A stretch of DNA of 64,000 bases, taken from positions 3,356,001 through 3,420,000 of the forward strand of contig NZ_CP048409.1 in assembly GCF_010448835.1 (NCBI RefSeq), given 5' to 3'. This DNA comes from Draconibacterium halophilum. Lineage in GTDB: Bacteria; Bacteroidota; Bacteroidia; Bacteroidales; Prolixibacteraceae. The translations under genes were made by a program, and so were the position numbers. Shown piece after piece: positions 9,123 to 18,084 of this stretch (positions are counted from its first letter, which is position 1; every line of letters begins with the position of its first letter). The notes under the pieces were generated by a model. That model was not told where the DNA came from and ran no database searches. It was given only the letters and a program-made list of their open reading frames with translations.

Positions 9123-10529
9123 ATGAAATCAAGATTAACATTATTAGGATTACTGGCTATCATACTTGGTGCCTGTACCACGGGAGGATATGTGTCTGGT
9201 ACTTATTCCGACGACATCTATTTTAATCCGGGTGAAGTTCCTCCTCCAATAGCAGTTGAAGAAGTTGCTGAAGAGCCGGTAGAAAAATCGGCCAACGCGA
9301 TGATCATCAGCAATATTGAAAGAGAGGAAGATGGTTCTAACACCATGAACAACTACATCTTTGAAGGATCAGAAGAAGATGCCGATGTGTTGCGCTACAA
9401 CATGGACCAAATGGAAATGGAAGCCAGCGACACGACTGTATATTACAACGACGACGAGATGAAATACGTAATAAACAATTATTACGATGGAGATGAACTG
9501 GATTACGCTTACCGTATCCGCCGTTTCCACCGTCCGTCTTTCTACGATCCGTTTTACTGGGATAGCTGGAGTTATTACGACCCATTCTACTACGATCCTT
9601 ATTATTATTCATCAATGTACTCACCTCGCTGGTCGCTTGGCTGGTCGTTGGGTTGGGGTGGATTTTATTCTGGTTGGGGTTGGAATTCTCCATACTATGG
9701 CTGGGGCCACGGATATTACTCACCTTATTATGGTGGAAGATATTATGGTAGTTATTATGGTGGCTGGTACGGTAAAGGAAGCTATTATGGCGGAGGTTAT
9801 AGTGGAGGCTACTACAATAACGGAAGAGATTATGCGTATGGCCAACGCCGATCTTCAGGAACGAACGTTTACCGTGGTGATTCAGGTCGTCGATCAACAT
9901 CTGCAGTATCGGCCAGAAACGACCGAAGTGGAACAGATAATGTTAATAAATCGGCAACTCGCGACAGAAGTACAACGACTTCAACACGAACAAGAGTAGC
10001 AAACGACCGGACAGCGACAAATAATGCAAGAATTTTGACCGAAAAAAGGAGAACTACGAGTACCACTACTCGTCCGGCTACCTCAAAATCGGCTACAACA
10101 CGTACACAAAATTATACTCGTTCGGGTTCGGCAACAACAAACCGAACTTATACCCGACCAAGTAGTAATGCGCGTACAAACTATACAAAACCGAGGGTAG
10201 TTACTTCTACAAATAATCGATCGGGTTCAAGTTACACTGCTCCAAAATCAACGTCAACTTATAACAGATCGTACCGTTCAAGTTCGACTTACAATCGTAG
10301 TTCGAGCAAAAGTAGTTCTTCAAGAACATACCGTGCACCGTCTTCAACCAAATCGGGCAGCAGCTACAGAAGCAGCACTCCAACACGAAGTAGCGGCGGC
10401 AGTAGCGTAAGAAGTAGTGGAAGTAGCATAAGAAGCAGTGGCGGTTCGTCAGGCGGATCAAGAAGCTCTGGTAGTTCATCAAGAAGTTCAGGTGGTTCAT
10501 CTCGCGGTGGAGGCGGCGGAAGAAGATAG
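9123..10529 (+). CDS. Low-complexity lipoprotein, Tyr/Gly-rich then Ser/Arg/Thr-rich
   Basis: 468 residues with a lipobox (LGAC) near residue 18, so an SPII lipoprotein. Layout: an acidic segment (about 20-125), a Tyr/Trp/Gly-rich centre (about 130-240) with repeated YYDPFYYDP and YYGGxYYG-like words, and a basic Ser/Arg/Thr tail (240-468) ending in SSGGSSRGGGGGRR. A purine-rich GGAGG precedes the ATG by 8 nt. No enzymatic domain is visible; such proteins may be envelope-associated structural or adhesive components, which is a guess. Its stop is 34 bp before the FadL-like barrel gene, so they probably share a transcript. The low complexity generates long spurious open frames on both strands. 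Confidence 0.85.
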   Translation: MKSRLTLLGLLAIILGACTTGGYVSGTYSDDIYFNPGEVPPPIAVEEVAEEPVEKSANAMIISNIEREEDGSNTMNNYIFEGSEEDADVLRYNMDQMEMEASDTTVYYNDDEMKYVINNYYDGDELDYAYRIRRFHRPSFYDPFYWDSWSYYDPFYYDPYYYSSMYSPRWSLGWSLGWGGFYSGWGWNSPYYGWGHGYYSPYYGGRYYGSYYGGWYGKGSYYGGGYSGGYYNNGRDYAYGQRRSSGTNVYRGDSGRRSTSAVSARNDRSGTDNVNKSATRDRSTTTSTRTRVANDRTATNNARILTEKRRTTSTTTRPATSKSATTRTQNYTRSGSATTNRTYTRPSSNARTNYTKPRVVTSTNNRSGSSYTAPKSTSTYNRSYRSSSTYNRSSSKSSSSRTYRAPSSTKSGSSYRSSTPTRSSGGSSVRSSGSSIRSSGGSSGGSRSSGSSSRSSGGSSRGGGGGRR

Positions 10530-10563
10530 ATTTCAGAAACATAAACGACAAAAACTATTTGCC

Positions 10564-12096
10564 ATGAAAAAAAAAATTAGCATACTTTTTTTAGTCCTTT
10601 TTATGCCCTTTTTTATGCAGGCACAAGACTTGCTCGATGCACTTCGCTATTCCAACATCCAGGTATCAGGGACAGCACGTGCCGGAGCAATGGGTAATGC
10701 CTTTGGAGCTTTGGGCGGCGATTTTACTTCTATCAGTATTAATCCTGCCGGTCTGGGAGTTTACCGCTCGTCGGAACTTACCCTTACGCCAAAATTTACA
10801 TACGGCAGAATGGAAGCGAATTACATGAATACGTTGATGGAAGATAACAAATACAACGTGGCCTTAAATAATTTGAGCTATGTAACTGTTATTCCAACAG
10901 CTTCGCGTAGCGATGTTGGCCTTATTAGCGTTAATCTTGGAATTGGCTATAACCGCCTGAAAGATTTTAACAGCAACTCGCTCATGGGAGCCTCTGGTGT
11001 AACAAGTTCTTTTCTGGATGCGTGGATTGAAAACACAAACGGTGAAAACCCATATGTAGATCCAACGACATATGAATTTTATGATGATTTGGCCATTGCC
11101 GAATATGGTGGTACCGATTTAATATATAAAGAAGAAAATTCAGATATTTGGAAAAGTGATATTCAAATAAATCCGTATGACCAGAATATAGAAAATGATC
11201 CGGTAGCACAACGCAAAAGTATATCACGTTCTGGTTCTATTGACGAATATAACTTTGCAGTTGGTTTAAATTTTAACCACAAAGTTTATTTAGGGGGAAC
11301 ATTGGGCGTTACCGATATTTATTACCGCGAATCGAGCACTTATGAAGAATGGGATGATCAGAATATAATTCCAAATTTTGAAAGTTTACAATTTGATGAA
11401 TACCTGAGAACAACAGGAACAGGATACAATTTTAAATTTGGGATAATCTATAAACCGACAAACGAAATACGTTTGGGAGCATCAATCCACACACCAACTT
11501 TCTACGACTTGCACGATTTTTACCATACCGAAATGTATGCAACGATTAATTATACTGACGGCACACAAAACCAAGAGGCATTATCACCTTTAAGTAATTT
11601 CGACTATCGTTTAAATACACCTCTTCGTGCAACATTTAGTGGGGCTTTTGTTATTGCCAAAAAAGGATTGATCAGTGTTGATTATGAATATGTTGATTAT
11701 TCTTCAGCCAAACTCAGAAACGGAGATTTCTCTACTGCTAATCAAGAAATTAAGGATGCCTATAAATCGGTAGGAAACATACGGGTAGGTGGCGAATTGC
11801 GTGCAACTAATAATTTAAGTTTGCGTGCCGGTTACGAATATTATCCGACTGCATATAAATCAACAGCATTTGGAAATGACCAATTTAAAGCCGACGATAA
11901 ACTAAACATCTATTCAGCAGGATTGGGTTATCGTTTTAGCAGCTTTACCTTTGATATTGCTTACCGCTTAACCGATATTATGGAATATGAACTTCCTTAC
12001 AGTTCTCCCGTTTCAGGTATTTACCCTGTACCTGAAGCAGCCGGTTTTGATGGTTTAACACATGATGTAATGTTTACCTTGGGATTTAAATTCTAG
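10564..12096 (+). CDS. OmpP1/FadL-like outer membrane beta-barrel protein
   Basis: 510 residues from ATG 10564, which gives a clean signal peptide (KKKISILFLVLF...MQAQ). An in-frame extension to 10438 would overlap the previous gene and is rejected. After the signal comes SGTARAGAMGNAFGALGGDFTSISINPAGL, the hallmark N-terminal motif of the OmpP1/FadL/TodX and related barrels, followed by many alternating strands and a C-terminal LGFKF. These proteins move hydrophobic or other small molecules across the outer membrane; the substrate here is unknown. It is 34 bp downstream of a low-complexity lipoprotein and is followed by a terminator. Confidence 0.88.
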   Translation: MKKKISILFLVLFMPFFMQAQDLLDALRYSNIQVSGTARAGAMGNAFGALGGDFTSISINPAGLGVYRSSELTLTPKFTYGRMEANYMNTLMEDNKYNVALNNLSYVTVIPTASRSDVGLISVNLGIGYNRLKDFNSNSLMGASGVTSSFLDAWIENTNGENPYVDPTTYEFYDDLAIAEYGGTDLIYKEENSDIWKSDIQINPYDQNIENDPVAQRKSISRSGSIDEYNFAVGLNFNHKVYLGGTLGVTDIYYRESSTYEEWDDQNIIPNFESLQFDEYLRTTGTGYNFKFGIIYKPTNEIRLGASIHTPTFYDLHDFYHTEMYATINYTDGTQNQEALSPLSNFDYRLNTPLRATFSGAFVIAKKGLISVDYEYVDYSSAKLRNGDFSTANQEIKDAYKSVGNIRVGGELRATNNLSLRAGYEYYPTAYKSTAFGNDQFKADDKLNIYSAGLGYRFSSFTFDIAYRLTDIMEYELPYSSPVSGIYPVPEAAGFDGLTHDVMFTLGFKF

Positions 12097-12118
12097 TAAA
12101 CCAAAAGATATTTTTCAG

Positions 12119-12153
12119 AAAGACACATTCCTTTTGGGTTGTGTCTTTTTTTG
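12119..12153 (+). terminator. Terminator of the lipoprotein-barrel pair
   Basis: AAAGACACA (12119-12127) pairs with TGTGTCTTT (12140-12148), loop 12 nt, followed by TTTT. It sits 22 bp after the stop codon. Confidence 0.8.
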
Positions 12154-12234
12154 TGCTTTTAAATAGTGATGCTCTCACTCTGAGTGAGGGTATCACTAAA
12201 GGGAGGAGACACCATCTCTTTTGCATTTAGTTTA

Positions 12235-12929
12235 TTATGCATTTAGTTTTGTTATAAAAGCCTCTTTAAAACTCAAACTAACCGGCAATTTTACATCGCC
12301 GAGTTTTACGCTGTTCCCTTCTAAATAAACCACCTTAACAAGCGAAACCACAAATGATTTATGGATGCGGGCGAATCGGTTCTCCGGTAGCTGGGCAATA
12401 AAATCTTTAAACCTCCCGTGCACCATCAACGATTGATTTTCGGTAACAAAACGCACATAATCACCCTGTGCTTCCATGTAGATTATTTCGTTGAAATTAA
12501 GCCGGTAATCCTTTTATTGGCACGCACCATTAAATGTTGCCCGGTGCTTTCTGTGCTTGAGGAAAATCGTTCGAGTGCCCGGTTAACCGCCGTTCGAAAC
12601 CTTTCGAATGAAACAGGTTTGAGCAAATAGTCCACCGCATCAACCTCAAAACCTTGCAGTGCAAATTCGGGATAGGCGGTAACCAAAATAAACAGCGGCG
12701 GTTCTTTTAAACTTTTCACAAAACCAATTCCGCTTAATTTGGGCATGTTTATATCTAAAAACAGCAAGTCGATGTCTTTTTGTTTTAACAACTGACCGGC
12801 TTCCAAAGCATCATTACAAACTCCGATGAGCTCCAGTTCAGGACAGGTCTCAACAAAATCGCGGATTACATCCTGCGATAAAGGCTCGTCGTCAATAATA
12901 ATACAGTTTAACATTTTTGTTTTGGCCAT
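12235..12929 (-). pseudogene. LytTR response regulator, interrupted by a one-base frameshift
   Basis: The receiver part (start ATG 12929) reads LNCIIIDDEPLSQ, the phospho-acceptor LLFLDINMPKLSG and the Lys of DYLLKPVSFERF, then runs out of frame at about 12501-12503 and stops at 12483. The other frame picks up at 12501 with LNFNEIIYMEAQGDYVRF and continues as a LytTR DNA-binding domain to 12235. Only one base is missing (two bases lie between codons that need three); restored, the protein would be about 231 residues, normal for the AgrA/LytR family. It lies 6 bp downstream of the sensor kinase stop, as a cognate partner. It may be a recent pseudogene or a sequencing indel. Confidence 0.85.
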
Positions 12930-12935
12930 GCCCAA

Positions 12936-13967
12936 TTAATTCAATTGCACCTGTAAAAGTACTTTAAATGTTTCTTTGTTATCCGAAATCCTCAACTTGT
13001 GTTGATTGGGATAGATCATTTCCAGACGCCTTTTTACGTTTTCAATTCCAATGCCGTGGTATTTAGCCGAGAGCGGATCGTTAGCCTTCCCTTTGCTATT
13101 TTCAACCTCGAAATGTAAAACCTTACCCGCAACTTCAACTTTAATGTTCACGAAGGCGTCATTCGCACCACCTTTCATTCCGTGTTTAAAGCTGTTCTCA
13201 ACAAAAGGAAGAAATAATAAAGGCGCTATCTTCCTACCTTTTATATCGCCAATGGTATTGATTTCAATTTTGTTTTTCCCCGACCGGAGATTCTGCATAT
13301 CGATATAATTCTGCAGCATTTCCACTTCTTTTTCCAAGGCGATAAAATCGACATCCGACTCGTAAATAATATGACGCATTAAATCGCTGAGCTGAACAAT
13401 TTTTTCAGGAACTTCCTTCGATTCTTTTCTTGCAAGGCTATAAATGCTGTTCAATGAATTGAATAAAAAATGTGGATTGATCTGCGATTTCAAAGCTTTT
13501 AACTCGGCCTGCGACTTTTCCTTTTCCAGTTCTTCGGCACGGAAATATCCTCGCGCCAGGTGCAATAAACTGGATATAAACAGGTAAATGGCAAAAAATA
13601 ACGAAATGTCCCAAAAGCTGTAGTAGGCAATAAAGTAATAGCCTGTGAAAATGTAATCGATAAGGCTATCGAATAACAACAGATAAAAACCAGCCCCAAA
13701 AGCAATCGCCACAATTATGGCGACAGCGTAGTTAAAATAATTGCCACGCTCCCAAAGAAGAGGAAATAGCAATTTCAAATTAAGGTAAACCACACATACA
13801 ATAGGCAGGTGAAATACAGCCGTGTAAATAAGGTCGATCTGTTTAACTTCGGCCGACACTTTTAACACATTCATCAGAATTAAAAACGATAAACACCAAA
13901 ACAGGATATGTTGTAACACCCTGTTTTTAATTAGCCGGCCTAGTGTAGTTTTTAAGTAGCTGTTCAT
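12936..13967 (-). CDS. LytS/YehU-type sensor histidine kinase
   Basis: 343-residue inner-membrane kinase. About four transmembrane helices occupy residues 20-140, followed by a short coiled coil (EELEKEKSQAELKALK) and the His_kinase block QINPHFLFNSLNSIYSLA with the phospho-acceptor His166. The ATPase part has PLLFLPFVENSFKHGMKGG (N-box) and GIGIENVKRRLEMIYP (G-box). No periplasmic sensor domain is present, so sensing is probably through the membrane helices or a partner. It overlaps the upstream lipoprotein gene by 4 bp (ATGA) and leads into a LytTR regulator; together they form one operon. Confidence 0.95.
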   Translation of the reverse strand: MNSYLKTTLGRLIKNRVLQHILFWCLSFLILMNVLKVSAEVKQIDLIYTAVFHLPIVCVVYLNLKLLFPLLWERGNYFNYAVAIIVAIAFGAGFYLLLFDSLIDYIFTGYYFIAYYSFWDISLFFAIYLFISSLLHLARGYFRAEELEKEKSQAELKALKSQINPHFLFNSLNSIYSLARKESKEVPEKIVQLSDLMRHIIYESDVDFIALEKEVEMLQNYIDMQNLRSGKNKIEINTIGDIKGRKIAPLLFLPFVENSFKHGMKGGANDAFVNIKVEVAGKVLHFEVENSKGKANDPLSAKYHGIGIENVKRRLEMIYPNQHKLRISDNKETFKVLLQVQLN

Positions 13968-14599
13968 TTTTTTCGAAATAACTCTACGGCCAATCCGTCT
14001 TCAAACGCCTCTTCCGAATCCACATATTTACTTACAAATTTTTGTAATTCTTTTGGTTTGGCTGTGAGCAAAATAAAATCACCGTTATCCTCGTGATGAA
14101 CCCTGATCTTGTTTTCCTTAATCAAATCTTCCAGCCATTCCGGATCGAACCATCGGATTTCGAGTTTGTCATCAAATACAGTTAATTTGGCAAAAGTGTG
14201 TACCGGGACCAGGTGCAGGTCAGCTAAGGTAATGTTATCGTCATCACCGTAATCTTCGATGTAAAAATCCAGGAAATATTCATCTGCCAACTTAATTACG
14301 TGTACTTCAAATTTCGATTCTTTCACTATGTCATTCTCGTTTGAAGTAAGGCTAAGTACGTATCGTTTTTTGTTGCGTATTCCATCGTTTTTATCACCCA
14401 CAAACGGATGGGTGAAATTCCACGAATCATCAGAACCACTAAAAACAACATCCTGGTTATCGTCTTCAAACCATTCGCCCAATAGCAAATCGTTTTCAAA
14501 CAGATCACTTTCAGTATATAAAGGGTAAAAGGAGTAAACAACACACCCCGACAACAGAAGTGTAATTATTGCAATAAGCAGAATATTACGTGTTTTCAT
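13964..14599 (-). CDS. Putative lipoprotein, first gene of a LytS-LytTR operon
   Basis: 211 residues with signal peptide and lipobox LLSGC at 16-20, so a lipid-anchored envelope protein. The mature part is acidic and begins VVYSFYPLYTESDLFENDLLLGEWF; it has a lipocalin/META-like look (GEWFEDDNQD, then successive strands), but I do not recognise the family firmly. Stop and the kinase start overlap (ATGA), so translation is probably coupled. The link to a kinase with no periplasmic domain suggests it might be the sensed or reporting partner; that is inference. Confidence 0.8.
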   Translation of the reverse strand: MKTRNILLIAIITLLLSGCVVYSFYPLYTESDLFENDLLLGEWFEDDNQDVVFSGSDDSWNFTHPFVGDKNDGIRNKKRYVLSLTSNENDIVKESKFEVHVIKLADEYFLDFYIEDYGDDDNITLADLHLVPVHTFAKLTVFDDKLEIRWFDPEWLEDLIKENKIRVHHEDNGDFILLTAKPKELQKFVSKYVDSEEAFEDGLAVELFRKK

Positions 14600-14623
14600 T
14601 TTGATTGTTTTTTAATTTCTACT

Positions 14624-14652
14624 CAAATTTACAGGACTTTGGTTGCCCAAAA
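14624..14652 (-). promoter_or_regulatory. Putative promoter of the lipoprotein-kinase-regulator operon
   Basis: On the minus strand TTTTG (14648-14652) precedes TAAATTTG (14624-14631) by 16 bp, matching the -33 TTTG / -7 TAnnTTTG consensus with slightly short spacing. The -7 box is 24 nt before the lipoprotein ATG at 14599. Confidence 0.5.
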
Positions 14653-14734
14653 GAATTTTTTCGTTGAGATATGGCTTTTTGTCGTTGAGATAAAAAACAC
14701 CAATCAGGAGCAAAATGAAAACAGCCTAAAACGA

Positions 14735-16081
14735 TTAAAATAAGTAATTAAGTCCGATGTAAATACCGGAATCGCCATCGCGTTCATCTACGGCCATACC
14801 GTAATCGCAGCGAATTATAAAGTTTTCGTTCATCGCTACGCGAAAGCCTAAACCAAATGAATAGTGCATTTCTTCCGCTCCTTTATCAAAATAATCCTGG
14901 TTTCTACCTGCATCTGGTAAATTTTCCAGGGTTGTAAAAAAGTTTTCCTTTGTGACGTCAATTTTATCGGTAACACGACCAAAATCAGCAAAAGCATTCA
15001 ACCCCAAATAAAAGTTGTTATTGATAAACTGAAAGCGTGCAAATTTCCAGCGAGCCTCCACATTTCCCATAAAAACGGCATCGCCAACTACCCGGTTTCT
15101 TAGTATTCCACGTAATGAATTGGCACCACCCAAACCTTCCGAGGTAGCACTTTTCATTACCGATGTAATTAATTGTGTTTGATAATAAAACGGTGCGTTT
15201 CCGGTAAGCGTTGTCTGGTACGCCAAGCGGTAAGCAAAAGATAAATCGTTAGGTACAATTGTAAAATACTGACGGTGAATTAAGCTCAATTTGGTAAAAC
15301 TGTGCTCGCCACCCAAAAACTCGGGTGATGCAAGCAAAACTGCTTCAGTCCACACACCTTTCATCGGGTTAGGACGATTATCACGTGTGTCGTAAACAAC
15401 ACCGGCTTTTACAGTTGGCACAAAACCACCATTGGCATCCTCATCCGAAATAATTCCCCACTCCCTATATTTCTCGTATAGTCCGGGTTCTTCACTATGA
15501 GGAGGCAACAGATCATCATCGTCCTTATTTTTATTTAGTTTATCAATATCAACGTAATCCAGTTTAAAGTTCAGGAGGTTGAATCCACCAATCCAGTCTA
15601 TTTTTTCGCCGGCAAGGTCTCCTCGCAAATCAACCTTAAAACGAAACAACTTCCGATCGTATTTGTAAAACATGCGTGTTCTGTAAGCGGCAGCTTCATC
15701 GTCATACCAGTCTTTGTTTACAACTGCATCGTAACCATTGAATCCATAAAAATCGTACGCTCTGTCGCTTAGGTAACTAATATCAACCGAAGTTCGGAGT
15801 CCATCAATCAGTTTATCCGAATCGTAGTTAAAACGGTTTATGCCACTTCCCTTGGTAAACCTCGACACCTCCAGATAAATGCTATGATCGTACTTAGGAT
15901 ATCGGCTTCCATCACCATAATCAAACAGGTTAATTAAACCTCCGTACTGAAATCCCAGGTCGGTATCGAAAGTTACGGCCGGCAATGCCCCAAAACTCCA
16001 ACCTTGTTTGGTTACACCTTCTTGCGCTCCCGACAGTAAACAAACCGATAAAAATGTCCATAAAAACAGAAAACGTTTCAT
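14735..16081 (-). CDS. Omp85/BamA-type surface antigen barrel without POTRA
   Basis: 448 residues with an N-terminal signal (KRFLFLWTFLSVCLLSGAQ). The mature chain is a beta-rich barrel with VVYDTRDNRPNPMKGVWTEAVL, the conserved region that opens the C-terminal barrel of the D15/BamA surface antigen family, and GGANSLRGILRNRVVGD, resembling the loop-6 RG motif. The C-terminus is YIGLNYLF with a terminal Phe, as expected for outer membrane barrels. No POTRA domains fit in the short N-terminal part, so it is not BamA itself. Function is unknown; homologues are often next to envelope stress or lipoprotein genes. It stands alone, 135 bp upstream of the lipoprotein operon. Confidence 0.82.
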   Translation of the reverse strand: MKRFLFLWTFLSVCLLSGAQEGVTKQGWSFGALPAVTFDTDLGFQYGGLINLFDYGDGSRYPKYDHSIYLEVSRFTKGSGINRFNYDSDKLIDGLRTSVDISYLSDRAYDFYGFNGYDAVVNKDWYDDEAAAYRTRMFYKYDRKLFRFKVDLRGDLAGEKIDWIGGFNLLNFKLDYVDIDKLNKNKDDDDLLPPHSEEPGLYEKYREWGIISDEDANGGFVPTVKAGVVYDTRDNRPNPMKGVWTEAVLLASPEFLGGEHSFTKLSLIHRQYFTIVPNDLSFAYRLAYQTTLTGNAPFYYQTQLITSVMKSATSEGLGGANSLRGILRNRVVGDAVFMGNVEARWKFARFQFINNNFYLGLNAFADFGRVTDKIDVTKENFFTTLENLPDAGRNQDYFDKGAEEMHYSFGLGFRVAMNENFIIRCDYGMAVDERDGDSGIYIGLNYLF

Positions 16082-16279
16082 GTTATTTGAATTTAGTTAG
16101 ATTGAGAAAAAAATTCATGTAGCAACATGCTGAATGATTTGTAAACGAATATATAAAATTAAACCGAATTCGATAATCCCCTTCTTTTTGATTATTCTCC
16201 TTGCCATTCGTCATTATTTTATTTTCTTTTACAATGCTTTATTAATTTTTTCAAAACTCATTATTAAGTCTGGACCAAA

Positions 16280-17764
16280 ATGAAAACAAATCGCAGAGGC
16301 TTTTTTAAGATTTCCGGAGCTGCCGGAGCAGGAATGGTAGCCGGTGGGCTGTCATCGTGTAATCAGCCACAACAGGAAGAATCAGCCTTGCAGTACATTA
16401 AAGATGCGGCTGTAAACACCACTCCGCAACAGTTTAACATGTGTGGCTATGCCGCACCAAAGCTTGATAAAGTGCGTGTTGGTTTCGTGGGTATTGGCGA
16501 CCGCGGATCGGGTGCTGTAAAACGTATGACCTACATTGATGGTGTTGAAATTACAGCATTGTGCGATATTCGGCAGGCTGCCGTTGATGGGGCTCAAAAA
16601 ATTCTCAACGATGCCGGCTTGCCAAAAGCAAAAGAATTTGTTGGCGACGAAAATGAGTTTAAAAAACTTTGCGACAGCGGTCTTTGCGACCTGGTTTACA
16701 CTGCCACTCCATGGGAATGGCATGTGCCGGTTGGGCTTGCGGCAATGGAAGGTGGCGCACATGCGGCACTTGAAGTTTCGGCAGCTAAAACAATGGACGA
16801 GTGCTGGCAAATGGTTGAAACATCGGAGCGTACAAAAAAACATTGTGTGATTCTTGAAAACTGCTGCTACGATTTTTTTGAGTTACTCACGCTGAACATG
16901 GTTCGTCAGGGGGTTTTTGGCGATTTAATTCACGGCGAAGGAGCTTATATCCACAATCTGGATTACTGGCATTTTAATAAGCCACAAGATGAGAAAATGA
17001 CTGACGGCGCCTACACAAAAATGTGGCGTTTGTACGAAAATCAGCGAAAAGCCAATGTTTATCCAACACATGGTTTAGGACCAATTTGTCAGGCAATGAA
17101 TATTAACCGCGGCGATAAAATGGATTACCTGACTGCAATGATTTCGGAAGATTTTACGCTAAAAAAGCGTATTGAAGAAAAAGCAAAGGAAGATCCGTTT
17201 TTTGAAAAATTTGTAGGAATGGATATGCGCGGCAATATGGATATGCAAATGATTCGTACCAACAAAGGCCGCACAATTCTTATTCAGCATGATATTTCTT
17301 CTCCCCGGCCCTATTCGCGTATTCACATGCTGAGCGGAACCAAGTGTTTTGCACAAAAATGGCCCTTGCAACACATTGCTTTTGGCCATGAAGTGGTTGA
17401 CGAAGCCGGTATGGAAGAACTGCGCGAAAAATACGAACCGGAAATTATTAAACGAGTTGGCGAAATGGCGAAACAAGTTGGTGGCCACGGAGGGATGGAC
17501 TTTATAATGGACTGGCGCCTGATTGATTGCCTACGCAACGGACTACCCGTTGATATGGATGTATACGACGCAGCAGCATGGAGCTCGATTACACCTTTAA
17601 GTGAGTGGTCGATAGCCAACGGTTCGAAACCCATTGAAGTGCCTGATTTTACACGTGGTGCATGGAAGACCAACAATCCGCTGGAACTGACATTGGCAGG
17701 AGGTGGAACAACCAAAGTTCGTAACCTTGCAGATGCAAATGCCGAGGGACAATTAAATATCTAA
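16280..17764 (+). CDS. Gfo/Idh/MocA-fold enzyme of the GH109 type (putative alpha-N-acetylgalactosaminidase)
   Basis: 494 residues. The N-terminus has a twin-arginine-like NRRGFFKISG signal followed by SSC, so export by Tat and perhaps lipidation. The Rossmann fold follows (VRVGFVGIGDRGSG, residues ~67-80), then YTATPWEWHVPVGLAAMEGG, HCVILENCCYDFFELLTLNMV and GEGAYIHNLDYWHF, a series I recognise from GH109 glycosidases, which use bound NAD+ to cleave alpha-GalNAc by an oxidation-elimination cycle. Other MocA-type oxidoreductases are the alternative. It converges on the ROK-SusC-SusD operon and may serve the same glycan. Confidence 0.85.
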   Translation: MKTNRRGFFKISGAAGAGMVAGGLSSCNQPQQEESALQYIKDAAVNTTPQQFNMCGYAAPKLDKVRVGFVGIGDRGSGAVKRMTYIDGVEITALCDIRQAAVDGAQKILNDAGLPKAKEFVGDENEFKKLCDSGLCDLVYTATPWEWHVPVGLAAMEGGAHAALEVSAAKTMDECWQMVETSERTKKHCVILENCCYDFFELLTLNMVRQGVFGDLIHGEGAYIHNLDYWHFNKPQDEKMTDGAYTKMWRLYENQRKANVYPTHGLGPICQAMNINRGDKMDYLTAMISEDFTLKKRIEEKAKEDPFFEKFVGMDMRGNMDMQMIRTNKGRTILIQHDISSPRPYSRIHMLSGTKCFAQKWPLQHIAFGHEVVDEAGMEELREKYEPEIIKRVGEMAKQVGGHGGMDFIMDWRLIDCLRNGLPVDMDVYDAAAWSSITPLSEWSIANGSKPIEVPDFTRGAWKTNNPLELTLAGGGTTKVRNLADANAEGQLNI

Positions 17765-17785
17765 TCAATTCGCACAAAAACTTTT

Positions 17786-17816
17786 GAAAGGGCAGTAATT
17801 ACTGCCCTTTCTTTTT
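17786..17816 (+). terminator. Terminator after the GH109-like gene
   Basis: GAAAGGGCAGT (17786-17796) and ACTGCCCTTTC (17801-17811) form a perfect 11-bp stem with a 4-nt loop, followed by TTTTT. Strong and 21 bp after the stop. Confidence 0.92.
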
Positions 17817-17890
17817 ACTCACTCTATTACCCGGGGTAATAGAATTACACGTTTCTTGTCTTGATATTGTTTTCTGATGTTTTGAATAGG

Positions 17891-17919
17891 AAAACCGCCG
17901 ATAATATACCGGCGGTTTT
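17891..17919. terminator. GC-rich hairpin, upper copy of a duplicated element
   Basis: AAAACCGCCG (17891-17900) pairs with CGGCGGTTTT (17910-17919). It is followed on the plus strand by TATTCTAACCAAATTATC and then ATGAAAAAAATC, which ends within five more codons. A near copy with the same stem core and the same CTAACCAAA flank lies at 18012-18052. Either a second terminator for the minus-strand susCD transcript or a leftover of a duplicated leader. Confidence 0.6.
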
Positions 17920-18002
17920 ATTCTAACCAAATTATCTATTTATGAAAAAAATCAGCCCTCTTTAGTTTATAGGACAACTATGTTTACAAATACCCTTTAT
18001 CT

Positions 18003-18043
18003 TTTATAAAAAAACCGCCGTTCAAATAAATGAACGGCGGTTT
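18003..18043 (-). terminator. Terminator of the ROK-susC-susD operon
   Basis: AAACCGCCGTTCA (18012-18024) and TGAACGGCGGTTT (18031-18043) give a perfect 13-bp stem with a 6-nt loop. On the minus strand it is followed by TTTTATAAAAG, 42 bp after the susD stop. Confidence 0.88.
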
Positions 18044-18084
18044 AACCTAACCAAACTAATTAATCGGTTAAAACAGTATTATTA

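Noticed and set aside
9337..10066. Long open frames on both strands inside the low-complexity lipoprotein gene (for example 170 and 187 codons)
   Set aside because: They are products of the repetitive composition, with no ribosome-binding site or domain; the lipoprotein frame has the signal peptide and start.
10438..10563. N-terminal extension of the FadL-like gene
   Set aside because: It overlaps the previous gene, and the ATG at 10564 is followed by a signal peptide.
12483..12510. Programmed frameshift in the LytTR regulator
   Set aside because: No slippery heptamer, and no strong downstream structure; one-base deletion is the simpler reading.
16280..17764. Ordinary sugar dehydrogenase (MocA type) as the call
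   Set aside because: The run of GH109-specific blocks and the Tat signal favour an exported GH109-type enzyme, although not beyond doubt.
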